Origin: Corynebacterium pacaense
GTDB lineage: Bacteria > Actinomycetota > Actinomycetes > Mycobacteriales > Mycobacteriaceae
Length of the DNA stretch: 64,000 bases
NCBI RefSeq assembly: GCF_900169525.1
Contig: NZ_LT821239.1
Span: forward strand, 496,001-560,000
Direction: 5' to 3'
Shown here: positions 25,262 to 34,970 of the stretch, piece after piece
Position numbering within the stretch: position 1 is the stretch's first letter
Layout: each line of letters begins with the position of its first letter
Notes under the pieces: generated by a model
Told to the model about the DNA's origin: nothing
The model's database searches: none
What the model saw: only the letters and a program-made list of their open reading frames with translations
Position numbers and translations under genes: made by a program

Positions 25262-26161
25262 ATGACACATCCCATCATTTCCGCAGAGGACTTCGACTCC
25301 CTGCGCCAGCTCCGGGCCACCAGGCCCGAGGCCGTCGGCCAGAAGCTGAAGGATCGCCGCCGCCGGGATCTGCTCGGTGGTGACGGCCGCCTGTTCATCG
25401 TCGCGGCCGACCACCCCGCACGCGGGGCCCTCGGGGTCGGGGACAACGGCACGGCCATGGCCAACCGCTATGAGCTGCTCGAGCGGATGGCCACTGCACT
25501 CTCGCGCCCCGGCGTCGACGGCGTGCTCGGCACCCCGGACATCATCGATGATCTCGCAGCCCTGGGCCTTCTCGACGACAAGATCGTCGTCGGTTCCATG
25601 AACCGTGGCGGACTGCGTGGCGCCAGCTTCGAGATGGATGACCGCTACACCGGTTACAGCATCGGTGCCATGGTCGACAGCGGCCTCGACTTCGCCAAGA
25701 CGCTCGTGCGCATCAACCTCGAGGACGCGGGCACCGCACCCACTCTCGAAGCCACCGCCAGGGCGGTCAACGAGGCAGCTGCTGCCCACCTGCCGATCAT
25801 GCTGGAGCCTTTCATGAGCAACTGGGTGGAGGGAAAGATCGTCAACGATCTCTCCACCGACGCGGTGATCCTCTCCGTGGCCATCGCAGCAGGTCTCGGC
25901 AACGACTCCTCCCACACCTGGATGAAGCTCCCGGTGGTCCAGGACATGGAACGGGTTATGGAGGCCACCACCATGCCGACGCTTCTGCTCGGCGGCGACA
26001 ACGGCGACGATCCCGACACCACCTTCGCATCCTGGGCGGACGCCCTGAGACTGCCCGGTGTCCGTGGACTGACCGTGGGCCGCACGCTGCTCTATCCGCC
26101 GGACGGGGATGTCGCGGCCGCCGTGGACACCGCCGCACGCCTGGTACACACCGACCTGTAA
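25262..26161 (+). CDS. Cgl0159-like (beta/alpha)8 aldolase-fold protein, candidate iol aldolase
   Basis: A 299-aa TIM-barrel protein starting MTHPIISAEDFDSLRQLRATRP. FIVAADHPARGALGV, GVDGVLGTPDIIDDLAALGLLDDK, FAKTLVRINLEDAG, LPIMLEPFMSNWVEGKIVND, SHTWMKLPVVQDMERVM and LLLGGDNGDDP resemble class I aldolases (LacD/DeoC-like), with a Lys at the end of the TWMKLP strand as a possible Schiff-base residue. Position between iolC and iolA suggests cleavage of 2-deoxy-5-keto-6-phosphogluconate to dihydroxyacetone phosphate and malonate semialdehyde, the IolJ step; that assignment is inference. Confidence 0.75.
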   Translation: MTHPIISAEDFDSLRQLRATRPEAVGQKLKDRRRRDLLGGDGRLFIVAADHPARGALGVGDNGTAMANRYELLERMATALSRPGVDGVLGTPDIIDDLAALGLLDDKIVVGSMNRGGLRGASFEMDDRYTGYSIGAMVDSGLDFAKTLVRINLEDAGTAPTLEATARAVNEAAAAHLPIMLEPFMSNWVEGKIVNDLSTDAVILSVAIAAGLGNDSSHTWMKLPVVQDMERVMEATTMPTLLLGGDNGDDPDTTFASWADALRLPGVRGLTVGRTLLYPPDGDVAAAVDTAARLVHTDL

Positions 26162-26185
26162 TCACAACGACCAAGAGGGAAGACA

Positions 26186-27700
26186 ATGTCTGACACCACC
26201 ATCATCAACCACTGGATCGACGGCGCGATCGCCCCGTCCGAATCCGGTCGTACCGCCCCCGTGTACAACCCCGCCACCGGTGAGGTCACCGGCAGGGTCG
26301 TCCTGGCCAACCAGGAGGAGATCGACGCCGCCATTGCATCCGCGACACGTGGGGCGGAGGTCTGGGGCGGGCTGTCCATCGCCAAGCGCCAGAGCGTGAT
26401 TTTCAACTTCCGTGAACTGCTCAACGCCCGCAAGGGCGAGCTCGCGGAGATCATCACCGCCGAGCACGGCAAGGTGATCTCCGACGCTCTCGGTGAGATC
26501 CTCCGAGGACAGGAGGTGGTCGAACTGGCCACCGGGTTCCCGCACCTGCTCAAGGGCGCCTTCAATGAGAACGCCTCCACCGGGGTGGACGTGTTCTCCT
26601 TCAAGCAGCCGCTCGGCGTCGTGGGCATCATCAGCCCCTTCAACTTCCCGGCCATGGTCCCCATGTGGTTCTTCCCCATCGCGATCGCCGCGGGCAACGC
26701 CGTGATCCTCAAGCCCTCGGAGAAGGATCCCTCCGCAGCACTGTGGATGGCCCGCCTATGGAAGGAAGCCGGTCTGCCCGACGGTGTCTTCACCGTGCTT
26801 CAGGGCGACAAGCTCGCTGTCGACGGACTGCTCAACAGCCCCGAGGTTTCCGCGATTTCCTTCGTCGGATCCACCCCGATCGCGCAGTACATCTACGAGA
26901 CCTCCGCCCGCAACGGCAAGCGCGTCCAGGCACTCGGCGGCGCGAAGAACCACATGCTCGTCCTCCCCGACGCCGACCTCGATCTGGTCGCGGACCAGGC
27001 GATCAACGCGGGCTACGGCGCTGCGGGTGAGCGCTGCATGGCGGTCTCCGTCGTGCTGGCCATCGATTCCGTGGCCGATGAGCTGATCGAGAAGATCAAG
27101 GAGCGCATCGAGACCCTGCGCATCGGCAACGGCGCCGGGGACGACCAGGGCGAGCCCCACATGGGACCGCTGATCACCGACGTCCATCGCGACAAGGTCT
27201 CCGGCTATGTCGACATCGCCGAGGCCGACGGCGCCAGGATCGTCGTCGACGGCCGCGGGTTCACCGTCGACGGACTCGAGGACGGCTTCTTCTTCGGCCC
27301 CACCCTCATCGACGATCTCCCGCTGACCTCCCGTGCCTACACCGAGGAGATCTTCGGCCCGGTGCTCTCCGTGGTCCGGGTCGCCTCCTTCGACGAGGCC
27401 ATCGACCTGATCAACTCCGGCGAGTTCGGCAACGGAACCGCGATCTTCACCAATGACGGCGGCGCGGCACGTCGTTTCCAGAACGAGGTGCAGGTGGGCA
27501 TGATCGGCATCAACGTCCCGATCCCCGTCCCGGTGGCCTACCACTCCTTCGGTGGCTGGAAGAACTCCCTCTTCGGTGATGCCAAGGCCTACGGCACCCA
27601 GGGATTCGACTTTTTCACCCGCGAGAAGGCCGTGACCAGCCGCTGGCTCGATCCCGCCACCCACGGCGGCATCAACCTCGGATTCCCGCAGAACGACTAG
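26186..27700 (+). CDS. iolA: (Methyl)malonate-semialdehyde dehydrogenase, CoA-acylating
   Basis: A 504-aa aldehyde-dehydrogenase-family enzyme converting malonate semialdehyde and CoA to acetyl-CoA, NADH and CO2. It has IISPFNFPAMVPMWFFPIAIAAGNAVILKPSEKDPS, FVGSTPIAQYIY, LGGAKNHMLVLPDAD and the catalytic Cys284 in GERCMAVS. The usual catalytic Glu of ordinary ALDHs is Asn in GGAKNHM, the hallmark of MMSDH enzymes. It follows the aldolase-like gene by 24 bases, with AGAGGGAAG as ribosome site. Confidence 0.95.
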   Translation: MSDTTIINHWIDGAIAPSESGRTAPVYNPATGEVTGRVVLANQEEIDAAIASATRGAEVWGGLSIAKRQSVIFNFRELLNARKGELAEIITAEHGKVISDALGEILRGQEVVELATGFPHLLKGAFNENASTGVDVFSFKQPLGVVGIISPFNFPAMVPMWFFPIAIAAGNAVILKPSEKDPSAALWMARLWKEAGLPDGVFTVLQGDKLAVDGLLNSPEVSAISFVGSTPIAQYIYETSARNGKRVQALGGAKNHMLVLPDADLDLVADQAINAGYGAAGERCMAVSVVLAIDSVADELIEKIKERIETLRIGNGAGDDQGEPHMGPLITDVHRDKVSGYVDIAEADGARIVVDGRGFTVDGLEDGFFFGPTLIDDLPLTSRAYTEEIFGPVLSVVRVASFDEAIDLINSGEFGNGTAIFTNDGGAARRFQNEVQVGMIGINVPIPVPVAYHSFGGWKNSLFGDAKAYGTQGFDFFTREKAVTSRWLDPATHGGINLGFPQND

Positions 27701-27726
27701 AACACAACAACTTAGGAGGAGGCACC

Positions 27727-28617
27727 ATGGCTGATCGCTGGTTCCATAAGAAAAACACCCTCGCGAGGGGAGAGTGGCAGAGCGTCGTCGATGCCTCCCT
27801 CCCGGGCTGGGAGTACACCGGGATTCGCATCGCGGAGCTCGAGGACGGATCCGTCGAACTCGGGGACACCGGCGTCGAGCGGATCATCATTCCACTCGCG
27901 GGATCCTTCGATGTCGCCCATCACGGACAGAGCACGCATCTCTATGGAAGGGCGTCGGTTTTCGACGGCCCCACCGACGTGCTCTACCTGCCGACGGGCA
28001 GCACCGCCGAAATCTCCGGCACCGGCCGCGTCGCGGTCGCCGAGGCCCCGACCTCGGAGCCGAAGGAATGGCGGTACATCGCCCCGGCCGAGACGCCGGT
28101 GGAACTGCGCGGCGCGGGTCGTTCGAGCAGGCAGGTGCACAACTTCGGAACCCCCGAGTCCCTGGACGCCGCCCGCCTGATCGTGTGCGAGGTGATCACC
28201 CCGGGCGAGAACTGGTCCTCCTACCCGCCGCACAAGCACGATGAGCACAAGCCGGGCCATGAATCCAAACTCGAGGAGATCTACTACTTCGAGAGTGCCC
28301 CCTCCCGGGTCGGTGGGATTCCCGAGGCCGCCGACGGCGCCTTCGGAATGTTCTCCACCTATTCCTCCCCGGCCGGCGAGATCGATATCAACGCCATGGT
28401 CCACACCGGCGACATCGCACTGGTGCCCTACGGCTATCATGGGCCGGCCGTCGCGGCACCCGGATACGACCTCTACTACCTCAACGTGATGGCGGGGCCG
28501 GATCCCGAGCGCATCTGGTTGATCAATGATGATCCGGCCCACGCCTGGGTCCGGGACACGTGGAATGGGCAGGCCTTCGATGAGCGCCTGCCGTACGACA
28601 ACAAGAAGGAAGGCTAG
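27727..28617 (+). CDS. iolB: 5-deoxy-glucuronate isomerase
   Basis: A 296-aa cupin-fold isomerase converting 5-deoxyglucuronate to 2-deoxy-5-ketogluconate. Conserved metal-binding part: GENWSSYPPHKHDEHK and LEEIYYFE, then VPYGYHGPAVAAPGYDLYYLNVMAGP. AGGAGGAGG is an unusually strong ribosome site for ATG 27727. The TTCCATAAG word encodes FHK near the N-terminus. iolD follows after six bases. Confidence 0.95.
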   Translation: MADRWFHKKNTLARGEWQSVVDASLPGWEYTGIRIAELEDGSVELGDTGVERIIIPLAGSFDVAHHGQSTHLYGRASVFDGPTDVLYLPTGSTAEISGTGRVAVAEAPTSEPKEWRYIAPAETPVELRGAGRSSRQVHNFGTPESLDAARLIVCEVITPGENWSSYPPHKHDEHKPGHESKLEEIYYFESAPSRVGGIPEAADGAFGMFSTYSSPAGEIDINAMVHTGDIALVPYGYHGPAVAAPGYDLYYLNVMAGPDPERIWLINDDPAHAWVRDTWNGQAFDERLPYDNKKEG

Positions 28618-28623
28618 ACGCTC

Positions 28624-30537
28624 ATGGCAGCGACGAAAAGGATGACGGTCAGCCAGGCACTGGTGGAGTTCCTCGGACACCAGTGGACCGTCGATGGTGA
28701 CATCCGTGAACGCACGGTTGCCGGCATGTTCGGCATCTTCGGGCACGGCAACGTCGCCGGCATCGGCCAGGCGCTCAAGCAGTACAACGTTGAGCAGCCC
28801 GACCTCATGCCCTATCACCAGGCCCGCAATGAGCAGGCCATGGTCCACCAGTCGGTGGGATACGCAAGAATGCACCGCCGCCGCGGAACCTACGCCTCCG
28901 CGGCGTCTGTGGGACCCGGTGCAACCAACCTCATCACCGGTGCCGCCCTGGCCACCACCAACCGGCTGCCCGCCCTGCTGCTGCCCAGCGACACCTTCGC
29001 CACCCGGGTGGCAGATCCGGTGCTGCAGCAGCTGGAGCAGCCCTGGGACACCGGACTGACCGTCAATGACGCCTTCCGTCCGGTATCGAAGTTCTTCGAC
29101 CGGGTCCAGCGCCCCGAGCAGCTGTTCTCCATCGCGCTCTCGGCCATCCGTGTGCTCACCGATCCGGCCGAAACCGGGGCCGTGACCATCGCGGTGCCCG
29201 AGGACGTCCAGGCGGAAACCCTCGAGGTTCCGCTGGAGTTTCTTCAGGACCGCGAATGGCACATCCGCCGACCGCTCCCCGAGCGTGCCGCCCTGGCACG
29301 CGCGGTGGAGGTAATCAGGAACGCGAAGAACCCCCTCATCATCGCCGGCGGGGGCGTGCTCTACTCCGATGCCGAGACGCAGCTGCAGGCCCTGGTGGAG
29401 CAGACGGGCATTCCCGTCGGCACCTCCCAGGCCGGCGGCGGAGTTCTGGCCTGGGACCATCCGCAGAACCTCGGTGGAATCGGTGCGACGGGCACACTGG
29501 CCGCCAACCGGATCGCCGCCGACGCCGACGTGATCATCGGTATCGGCACCCGGTACAGCGATTTCACCACCTCCTCCCGCACCGCGTTCCAGAACCCCGA
29601 CGTCACCTTCATCAACATCAACGTCGCCTCCTTCGACGCCTATAAGCACGGTTCCCAGTTGCCGGTGATCGCCGACGCCAGGGAGGCCATCGTTGAACTC
29701 AGCGCGGCCCTTCAGGGCCACCGCATCGACGCCGACTACGCCGCCCGCATCGCGCGGGAGAAGGCCGAATGGGACGCCCTGGTCGATGAGGCCTTCGCCC
29801 CCTCCGGTCTGGACCTGCCCGGTCAGCCTGAGATCATCGGTGCGGTGCAGTCGTCGACAAGCAAGAAGGACGTCATCGTCCAGGCGGCCGGTTCACTGCC
29901 CGGTGACCTGCACAAACTGTGGCGGGTGCGGGATGCGCTCGGCTACCACGTCGAATACGCCTTCTCCTGCATGGGCTATGAGATCGCCGGGGGAATCGGG
30001 GCCAAGCGCGGACTCGACGCCGCCGGGGATGACCGCGATGTGGTGATCATGGTCGGCGACGGCTCCTACCTCATGCTCAATACGGAGCTGGTCACCGCCG
30101 TGGCCGAGGGCATCAAGGTCATCGTGGTCCTGATCCAGAACCACGGCTACGCCTCCATCGGCCACCTGTCCGAAACGGTCGGGTCCCAGCGTTTCGGAAC
30201 CTGGTACCGCGAGTACGATCCCGCGGCGCGCAACTTCCAGGGTGAGGAGATCCTCCCCGTGGATCTGGCGATGAACGCCCGGAGCTACGGACTCGACGTC
30301 ATCGAGGTCGAGCCGAGTGAGAACGCGATCAACGATCTCAAGGCGGCGATGGCCACCGCCAAGGCATCCCCGCGCTCTACCTTCATCCACATCAACAGCG
30401 ATCCGCTGATCTACGCACCGGACGGCGCGGGTTGGTGGGATGTACCGGTCGCGGAGACCTCCACCCTGGAGAGCACCACCACCGCCTACGCGGAATACAC
30501 CGAACAGCAGTCCCTGCAGCGTCCGCTGCTGGGCTAA
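28624..30537 (+). CDS. iolD: 3D-(3,5/4)-trihydroxycyclohexane-1,2-dione acylhydrolase
   Basis: A 637-aa thiamine-diphosphate enzyme opening the ring in inositol breakdown to 5-deoxyglucuronate. It has the three-domain pyruvate-oxidase fold: the N-terminal PYR domain (MFGIFGHGNVAGIGQAL, YHQARNEQAMVHQSVGYAR with a catalytic-type Glu, ASVGPGATNLITGAALA), the central domain (RAVEVIRNAKNPLIIAGGGV) and the PP domain with GDGSYLMLNTELVTAVAEGIKVIVVLIQNHG (ThDP/Mg motif GDGS at about 478). ATG 28624. Confidence 0.96.
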   Translation: MAATKRMTVSQALVEFLGHQWTVDGDIRERTVAGMFGIFGHGNVAGIGQALKQYNVEQPDLMPYHQARNEQAMVHQSVGYARMHRRRGTYASAASVGPGATNLITGAALATTNRLPALLLPSDTFATRVADPVLQQLEQPWDTGLTVNDAFRPVSKFFDRVQRPEQLFSIALSAIRVLTDPAETGAVTIAVPEDVQAETLEVPLEFLQDREWHIRRPLPERAALARAVEVIRNAKNPLIIAGGGVLYSDAETQLQALVEQTGIPVGTSQAGGGVLAWDHPQNLGGIGATGTLAANRIAADADVIIGIGTRYSDFTTSSRTAFQNPDVTFININVASFDAYKHGSQLPVIADAREAIVELSAALQGHRIDADYAARIAREKAEWDALVDEAFAPSGLDLPGQPEIIGAVQSSTSKKDVIVQAAGSLPGDLHKLWRVRDALGYHVEYAFSCMGYEIAGGIGAKRGLDAAGDDRDVVIMVGDGSYLMLNTELVTAVAEGIKVIVVLIQNHGYASIGHLSETVGSQRFGTWYREYDPAARNFQGEEILPVDLAMNARSYGLDVIEVEPSENAINDLKAAMATAKASPRSTFIHINSDPLIYAPDGAGWWDVPVAETSTLESTTTAYAEYTEQQSLQRPLLG

Positions 30538-30568
30538 TAGCAAGAAGACACAAGGAGAATCAATCACC

Positions 30569-31525
30569 ATGACAAGCACCGCACCCGCAGGCAGCAAGGC
30601 CGCAACTGTCGCCGGAGAGAACCCCGGTCTGCGCATCGGCACCGCACCCGACTCCTGGGGCGTATGGTTCCCCGACGATCCCAAGCAGGTCCCGTGGGAG
30701 CGCTTCCTCGATGAGGTGGTCAAGGCCGGCTACTCCTGGATCGAACTCGGCCCCTACGGCTACCTGCCCACCGATCCCAAGCAGCTCGAGGACGAGCTGG
30801 GCAAGCGCTGCCTGAAGCTCTCCGCGGGCACCGTGTTCACCGGCTTCCATAAGGGAGACGAGCAGTGGAAGCGCGCCTGGGACCAGGCCATCGACATCGC
30901 GGGTCTGGCCTCCAAACTCGGCGCCGAGCACCTGGTTGTCATCCCCGACCTCTGGCGCTCCGACGCCACCAGCGAGGTCCTGGAGGCACGCACCCTCGAC
31001 GATGCGCAGTGGAAGAAGCTCGCGGCGGGCCATGACCGCCTCGGCAAGGCCCTGCTCGAGGAGTTCGGCATGAAGCAGCAGTTCCACTCCCATGCCGACA
31101 GCCACATCGGCACCACCCGTGAGGTTGTCCGCTTCCTTGACGAGACCGATCCCCTCTACACCAACCTCTGCCTGGACACCGGTCACTTCGCCTACTACGG
31201 CGGCGACAACGTCAAGCTGATCGAGGAGCGTCCGGAGCGCATCGGCTACCTGCACCTCAAGCAGGTCGATCCGAACCTGCTCTTCGACATCCTCAAGAAC
31301 GACACCCCCTTCGCCGAGGCCGTGTCCCAGGGCATCATGGTAGAGCCGCCCTACGGCGTCCCGGACCTCGCGCCGATCATCGAGGCCTGCGCGAAGATCG
31401 ATTCCGATATCTTCGCCATCGTCGAACAGGACATGTACGGCTGCGACGTCGACTACCCCTTCCCGATCGCCGACCGCACCCGCAAGCACATCTTCGGCTG
31501 CACCCACTTCGCCCGCGTCCACTAG
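30569..31525 (+). CDS. iolE: myo-Inosose-2 dehydratase
   Basis: A 318-aa TIM-barrel dehydratase acting on 2-keto-myo-inositol. The signature RIGTAPDSWGVWFPDDPKQVPWERFLDEVVKAGYSWIELGPYGYLPTDP is near the N-terminus. Metal-site segments follow: FHSHADSHIGT, CLDTGHFAYYGGD, YLHLKQVDP and VEQDMYG. AAGGAGA precedes ATG 30569. An exact TTCCATAAG encodes FHK in the GTVFTGFHKG segment. Confidence 0.95.
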   Translation: MTSTAPAGSKAATVAGENPGLRIGTAPDSWGVWFPDDPKQVPWERFLDEVVKAGYSWIELGPYGYLPTDPKQLEDELGKRCLKLSAGTVFTGFHKGDEQWKRAWDQAIDIAGLASKLGAEHLVVIPDLWRSDATSEVLEARTLDDAQWKKLAAGHDRLGKALLEEFGMKQQFHSHADSHIGTTREVVRFLDETDPLYTNLCLDTGHFAYYGGDNVKLIEERPERIGYLHLKQVDPNLLFDILKNDTPFAEAVSQGIMVEPPYGVPDLAPIIEACAKIDSDIFAIVEQDMYGCDVDYPFPIADRTRKHIFGCTHFARVH

Positions 31526-31567
31526 AACCCCCACCAACCCCCTTTTCTGAAAGGCCAGTCACAACCA

Positions 31568-32581
31568 ATGAACAACAGTCTGCGAATCGGCGTCGTCGGC
31601 GCCGGTGCCATGGGTGCCGATCACATCGACCGCATCAACAACCGCACCAGCGGCGCGGTGGTCTCCGCGATCATCGAACCCGATGCCGGCCGCGCGGCAC
31701 AGGCCGCCGAGTCCGCCCCTGGCGCGGCGACCTACACCAGGATCGAGGACGCCATCGCCGACAACGCTGTGGATGCCGTGCTCATCGCGGTCCCGGGTCA
31801 GTTCCACGAGCCGGTGCTCATCCCCGCCCTCGAGGCCAAGCTGCCGATCCTCTGCGAGAAGCCGCTGACCCCGGACTCCGAGTCCTCGCTGCGCATCGTC
31901 GAACTCGAGCAGAAGCTCGACCGCCCGCACATCCAGGTCGGTTTCATGCGTCGCTTCGACCCGGAGTACAACAACCTGCGCAGGCTCGTCGAGTCCGGCG
32001 ACGCCGGTGAGCTGGTCATGATCCGCGGCGTGCACCGCAACCCCTCCGTCGGTGAGAGCTATGCGGAGTCGATGCTGATCACGGATTCGGTGGTCCACGA
32101 ATTTGATGTAATTCCGTGGCTGGCCGGCTCCCGCGTCGTCTCCGTCGAGGTCAAGTACCCCAGGACCAGCTCACTGGCACACGCCGGTCTGCGTGAGCCG
32201 ATCCTGGTGATCATGGAGCTGGAGAACGGCGTGCTCGTCGACGTGGAGATGAACGTCAACATCCAGTTCGGCTACCAGGTCGCCACCGAAGCGGTTTTTG
32301 AGAAGGGTCTGGCGCGCATCGGCCAGCCCTCCGGTATCCAGCAGTGGAGCGAGGGACGCTTCTTCCTCAATGAGCACACCGATTTCACCACCCGCTTCGC
32401 AGTGGCCTACGATCGCCAGATCCAGGCCTGGGTCGACGCGATCCACGACGGCAGCCTCGTCGCCGGCCCGAACGCCTGGGACGGCTATCAGGTGGCGCTG
32501 GCCTGCGAGGCCGGTGTCAAGGCCCTTGACGGCGGTATCATCCCCGTCGAGTCCGCTCCGCGCCCGGCCTTCTACGCATAG
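31568..32581 (+). CDS. iolG: myo-Inositol 2-dehydrogenase (Gfo/Idh/MocA)
   Basis: A 337-aa NAD-dependent oxidoreductase that oxidises myo-inositol to inosose, the first catabolic step. It has the Rossmann start RIGVVGAGAMGADHIDRI, the EKP motif in ILCEKPLTPDSES, and VGFMRRFDPEYNNLR and ITDSVVHEFDVIPWL (catalytic Asp/His region) typical of inositol dehydrogenases. It is preceded by AAAGG and sits between iolE and iolH. Confidence 0.93.
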   Translation: MNNSLRIGVVGAGAMGADHIDRINNRTSGAVVSAIIEPDAGRAAQAAESAPGAATYTRIEDAIADNAVDAVLIAVPGQFHEPVLIPALEAKLPILCEKPLTPDSESSLRIVELEQKLDRPHIQVGFMRRFDPEYNNLRRLVESGDAGELVMIRGVHRNPSVGESYAESMLITDSVVHEFDVIPWLAGSRVVSVEVKYPRTSSLAHAGLREPILVIMELENGVLVDVEMNVNIQFGYQVATEAVFEKGLARIGQPSGIQQWSEGRFFLNEHTDFTTRFAVAYDRQIQAWVDAIHDGSLVAGPNAWDGYQVALACEAGVKALDGGIIPVESAPRPAFYA

Positions 32582-32625
32582 TCAGTTCCACCTCCAACCC
32601 GCACTAGTGACAAGGGAGTATCGCC

Positions 32626-33492
32626 ATGGTGCGCATTGCACTTGACCCCACCCCGTACCACCATGACTTCGATCTGCTGGAGTTCCCGGACGTCGCGGCA
32701 CGGCTCGGCTACGAGTACATGCAGCTGACCCCGCATGTGGATTTCGGCCCGTTCTTCCGGCATCCCAAGGCTGATGATGAGCTGGTGGCCAAGCTGAAGA
32801 AGCGCGCCGCCGACGCCGGGGTGACCATCCCGGCCCTGCTGCCCGTGCAGCGGATCTCCTGGCCGGATGAGGTGCAGCGGGTTGCCGCGGTGCGGAACTT
32901 CCGGAGGATCATTGAGATCGCAGTGGATCTGGGTGTGGATACCCTCAACACCGAGTTCTCCGGGCGCCCGGAGCGGCAGGAGGATTCCGAGGACGCCTTC
33001 TACCGCTCCATGGAGGAACTGCTCCCGGTTCTTGAGACCGAGGGCGTGCGGCTGAACATTGATCCCCATCCGGATGATTTTGTCGAGGACGGGCTGGAGG
33101 CGCTGCGGGTGATCCGTGGACTGAACAGCCGTCAGGTCGGGTTCGTCTACGTTGCACCGCACACCTTCCATATGGGGGATCAGGGTCGTTCGCTGCTGCC
33201 GCAGATCGGTGAGCGTCTCGGCGCGGTGTACGCCTCGGACACCTTCGATCACCACCGTTCGCACGGCCTGCGCTACATCTCCAACCCCCCGGGCAACGCC
33301 GTGCGTGTCCATCAGCACCTCCGGATCGGTGACGGTGACGTCAACTGGGAGGAGCTCTTCTCCACGCTGCGCGGAATCGGCTACCTCGACCGTGAGGACG
33401 CGCTGATCGTCTCCAACGTCTTCGCCGAGGATGAGAACGCGGATGAGGTCTCCCGCTTCCAGCTGGCAAAGATCCGCGAGCTGATCGGCTAG
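32626..33492 (+). CDS. iolH: IolH-like sugar isomerase/epimerase (TIM barrel)
   Basis: A 288-aa xylose-isomerase-like TIM-barrel protein: MVRIALDPTPYHHDFDLLEFPDVAARLGYEYMQLTPH, then LGVDTLNTEFSGRP, LNIDPHPDDFVEDG, GFVYVAPHTFHMGD and VYASDTFDHHRSHGLRYISNPPGN. Metal-type His/Asp/Glu residues are retained. It is the conserved last gene of corynebacterial iol cores; the exact reaction is unproven. AAGGGAG precedes the ATG. Confidence 0.88.
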   Translation: MVRIALDPTPYHHDFDLLEFPDVAARLGYEYMQLTPHVDFGPFFRHPKADDELVAKLKKRAADAGVTIPALLPVQRISWPDEVQRVAAVRNFRRIIEIAVDLGVDTLNTEFSGRPERQEDSEDAFYRSMEELLPVLETEGVRLNIDPHPDDFVEDGLEALRVIRGLNSRQVGFVYVAPHTFHMGDQGRSLLPQIGERLGAVYASDTFDHHRSHGLRYISNPPGNAVRVHQHLRIGDGDVNWEELFSTLRGIGYLDREDALIVSNVFAEDENADEVSRFQLAKIRELIG

Positions 33493-33593
33493 TTTCCCGC
33501 ATTCACCCGCCATACCGGGTACCCCGCTCTTTTCTCACACACCATCGGAGGAAGGGCGGGGCGTTGTGCTTTTCCCGAGGGGAGTTATCTGAA

Positions 33594-34964
33594 GTGAGTT
33601 CGAGGAGTTCCTTCTCCACTCCGATCGCGCTGCTGGCCGCGGGGGCCCTGTTCCTGGAGATCCTGGACGGGTCGATCCTGACCACGGCGGTGCCCGCCAT
33701 CGCCGCGGATTTCGGGGTGCGGCCGACGGACGTCGGAATTGTCCTGGTGGCCTACCTGATCGCCGCCGCCGCGGGTATCCCGGCCGCGGGATGGCTGGCC
33801 GACCGCTTCGGCGTGCGAAGGGTGCTGCTCGGGGCCCTGGTCGTGTTCACGCTTGCATCCGGACTCTGCGCCCTGGCTCCGGATCTCACGGTTCTCAGCG
33901 CCGCCCGGGTTCTGCAGGGACTCGGCGGTGCCCTGATCGTCCCGGTGGGCCGGCTGGCGGTGATCAGGGGGATCAGACCGGAGGATCTCCTCGACGCCAT
34001 CGCCTACCTGACCTGGCCGGCACTTGTCGCCCCGGTGATCGCGCCGGCGCTGGGCGGGGTCATCGCCGATACCATCGGTTGGCGATGGATATTTCTGATC
34101 AATGTTCCCCTGGGCGTGATCGCGGTGGTGGTCGGCCTCCTCGTGCTGCCCCACGGCACGCAGAGAAGGCCAGGGCCCTTCGACTGGACCGGGTTCATCG
34201 GAGTGATGGTGGTGATGGTGTGCATCACCGCCAGCGCCGAGATGCTATCGGCCGGTGCCCCACGGTCGGGGGCGTGGGCGCTGTGCCTGCTGGGGTGTGC
34301 GCTGGTGGCCGGGATGCTGGTCATCCGGTGGCTGCGGGTGCCGGGACGGTTGTTCGACCTGTCGGTCTTTCGTCTCGCCTCCTTCCGCGTCGGCAATGTC
34401 TCGGGAAGCGTCTACCGCCTGGTGATCACCGCTGCGCCCTTCCTTTTCACCCTGTTGTTCCAGATCAGCTTCGGGTGGTCCGCAACGGCGGCCGGTACGA
34501 TGGTGGTGGCGCTGTTCCTGGGCAATGTCGCTGTCAAACCACTGACCACCCCGATCATCCGGCGGTGGGGTTTCCGCGCCGTGCTGGTGTTCTCCAACGC
34601 GGCCGGGGCGGCGACCCTGGCCGCCTTCGTCCTCGTCGGTCCGGGCACACCGCTGGTCTTGATCGGTGTGCTGCTCTTCCTCTCCGGGGTGTTCCGGTCC
34701 CTGGGGTTCAGCGCCTACAACACTCTGCAGTTCGCCGATTTGGACGCGGAGTCCCTTCCACACGCCAATGTTCTCTCCGCGACGCTGCACCAGCTCGGAA
34801 TGTCACTGGGCATTGCCGTGGCGGTGCTGTGCACGCAGCTCGCTCCGAGCATGAACATCGCGTTTCTGCTCGCCGCGGCGCTTTTCCTGTTTCCTCTCAT
34901 CGGCTCCCTCCTGCTCGACAGTGATGCAGGCGGGCGCGCCCTCACCAAGATTTCGAAAGGTTAG
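33594..34964 (+). CDS. MFS transporter, DHA2/EmrB-QacA type
   Basis: A 456-aa membrane protein with 12-14 helices. FLEILDGSILTTAVPAIAADFGVRPTDVGIVLVAYLIAAAAGIPAAGWLADRFGVRRVLLGALV carries the D1 and A motifs of drug:H+ antiporter-2 transporters; ARVLQGLGGALIVPVGRLAVIRG is motif C-like. GTG 33594 is chosen because GAGGGGAG lies just upstream; a TTG at 33564 is also open. The position between iolH and an oxidoreductase suggests export or import of an inositol-pathway compound, but the family argues for efflux. Confidence 0.88.
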   Translation: MSSRSSFSTPIALLAAGALFLEILDGSILTTAVPAIAADFGVRPTDVGIVLVAYLIAAAAGIPAAGWLADRFGVRRVLLGALVVFTLASGLCALAPDLTVLSAARVLQGLGGALIVPVGRLAVIRGIRPEDLLDAIAYLTWPALVAPVIAPALGGVIADTIGWRWIFLINVPLGVIAVVVGLLVLPHGTQRRPGPFDWTGFIGVMVVMVCITASAEMLSAGAPRSGAWALCLLGCALVAGMLVIRWLRVPGRLFDLSVFRLASFRVGNVSGSVYRLVITAAPFLFTLLFQISFGWSATAAGTMVVALFLGNVAVKPLTTPIIRRWGFRAVLVFSNAAGAATLAAFVLVGPGTPLVLIGVLLFLSGVFRSLGFSAYNTLQFADLDAESLPHANVLSATLHQLGMSLGIAVAVLCTQLAPSMNIAFLLAAALFLFPLIGSLLLDSDAGGRALTKISKG

Positions 34965-34970
34965 ATCATC

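Noticed and set aside
27712-29721. Long open frame antisense to iolB/iolD
   Set aside because: Shadow of two well-identified genes; low-complexity Gly/Arg/Asp-rich sequence.
33521-33563. Terminator after iolH (CCCCGC...GCGGGG)
   Set aside because: The arms are about 20 bases apart with an internal mismatch and no T-run; too weak to call.
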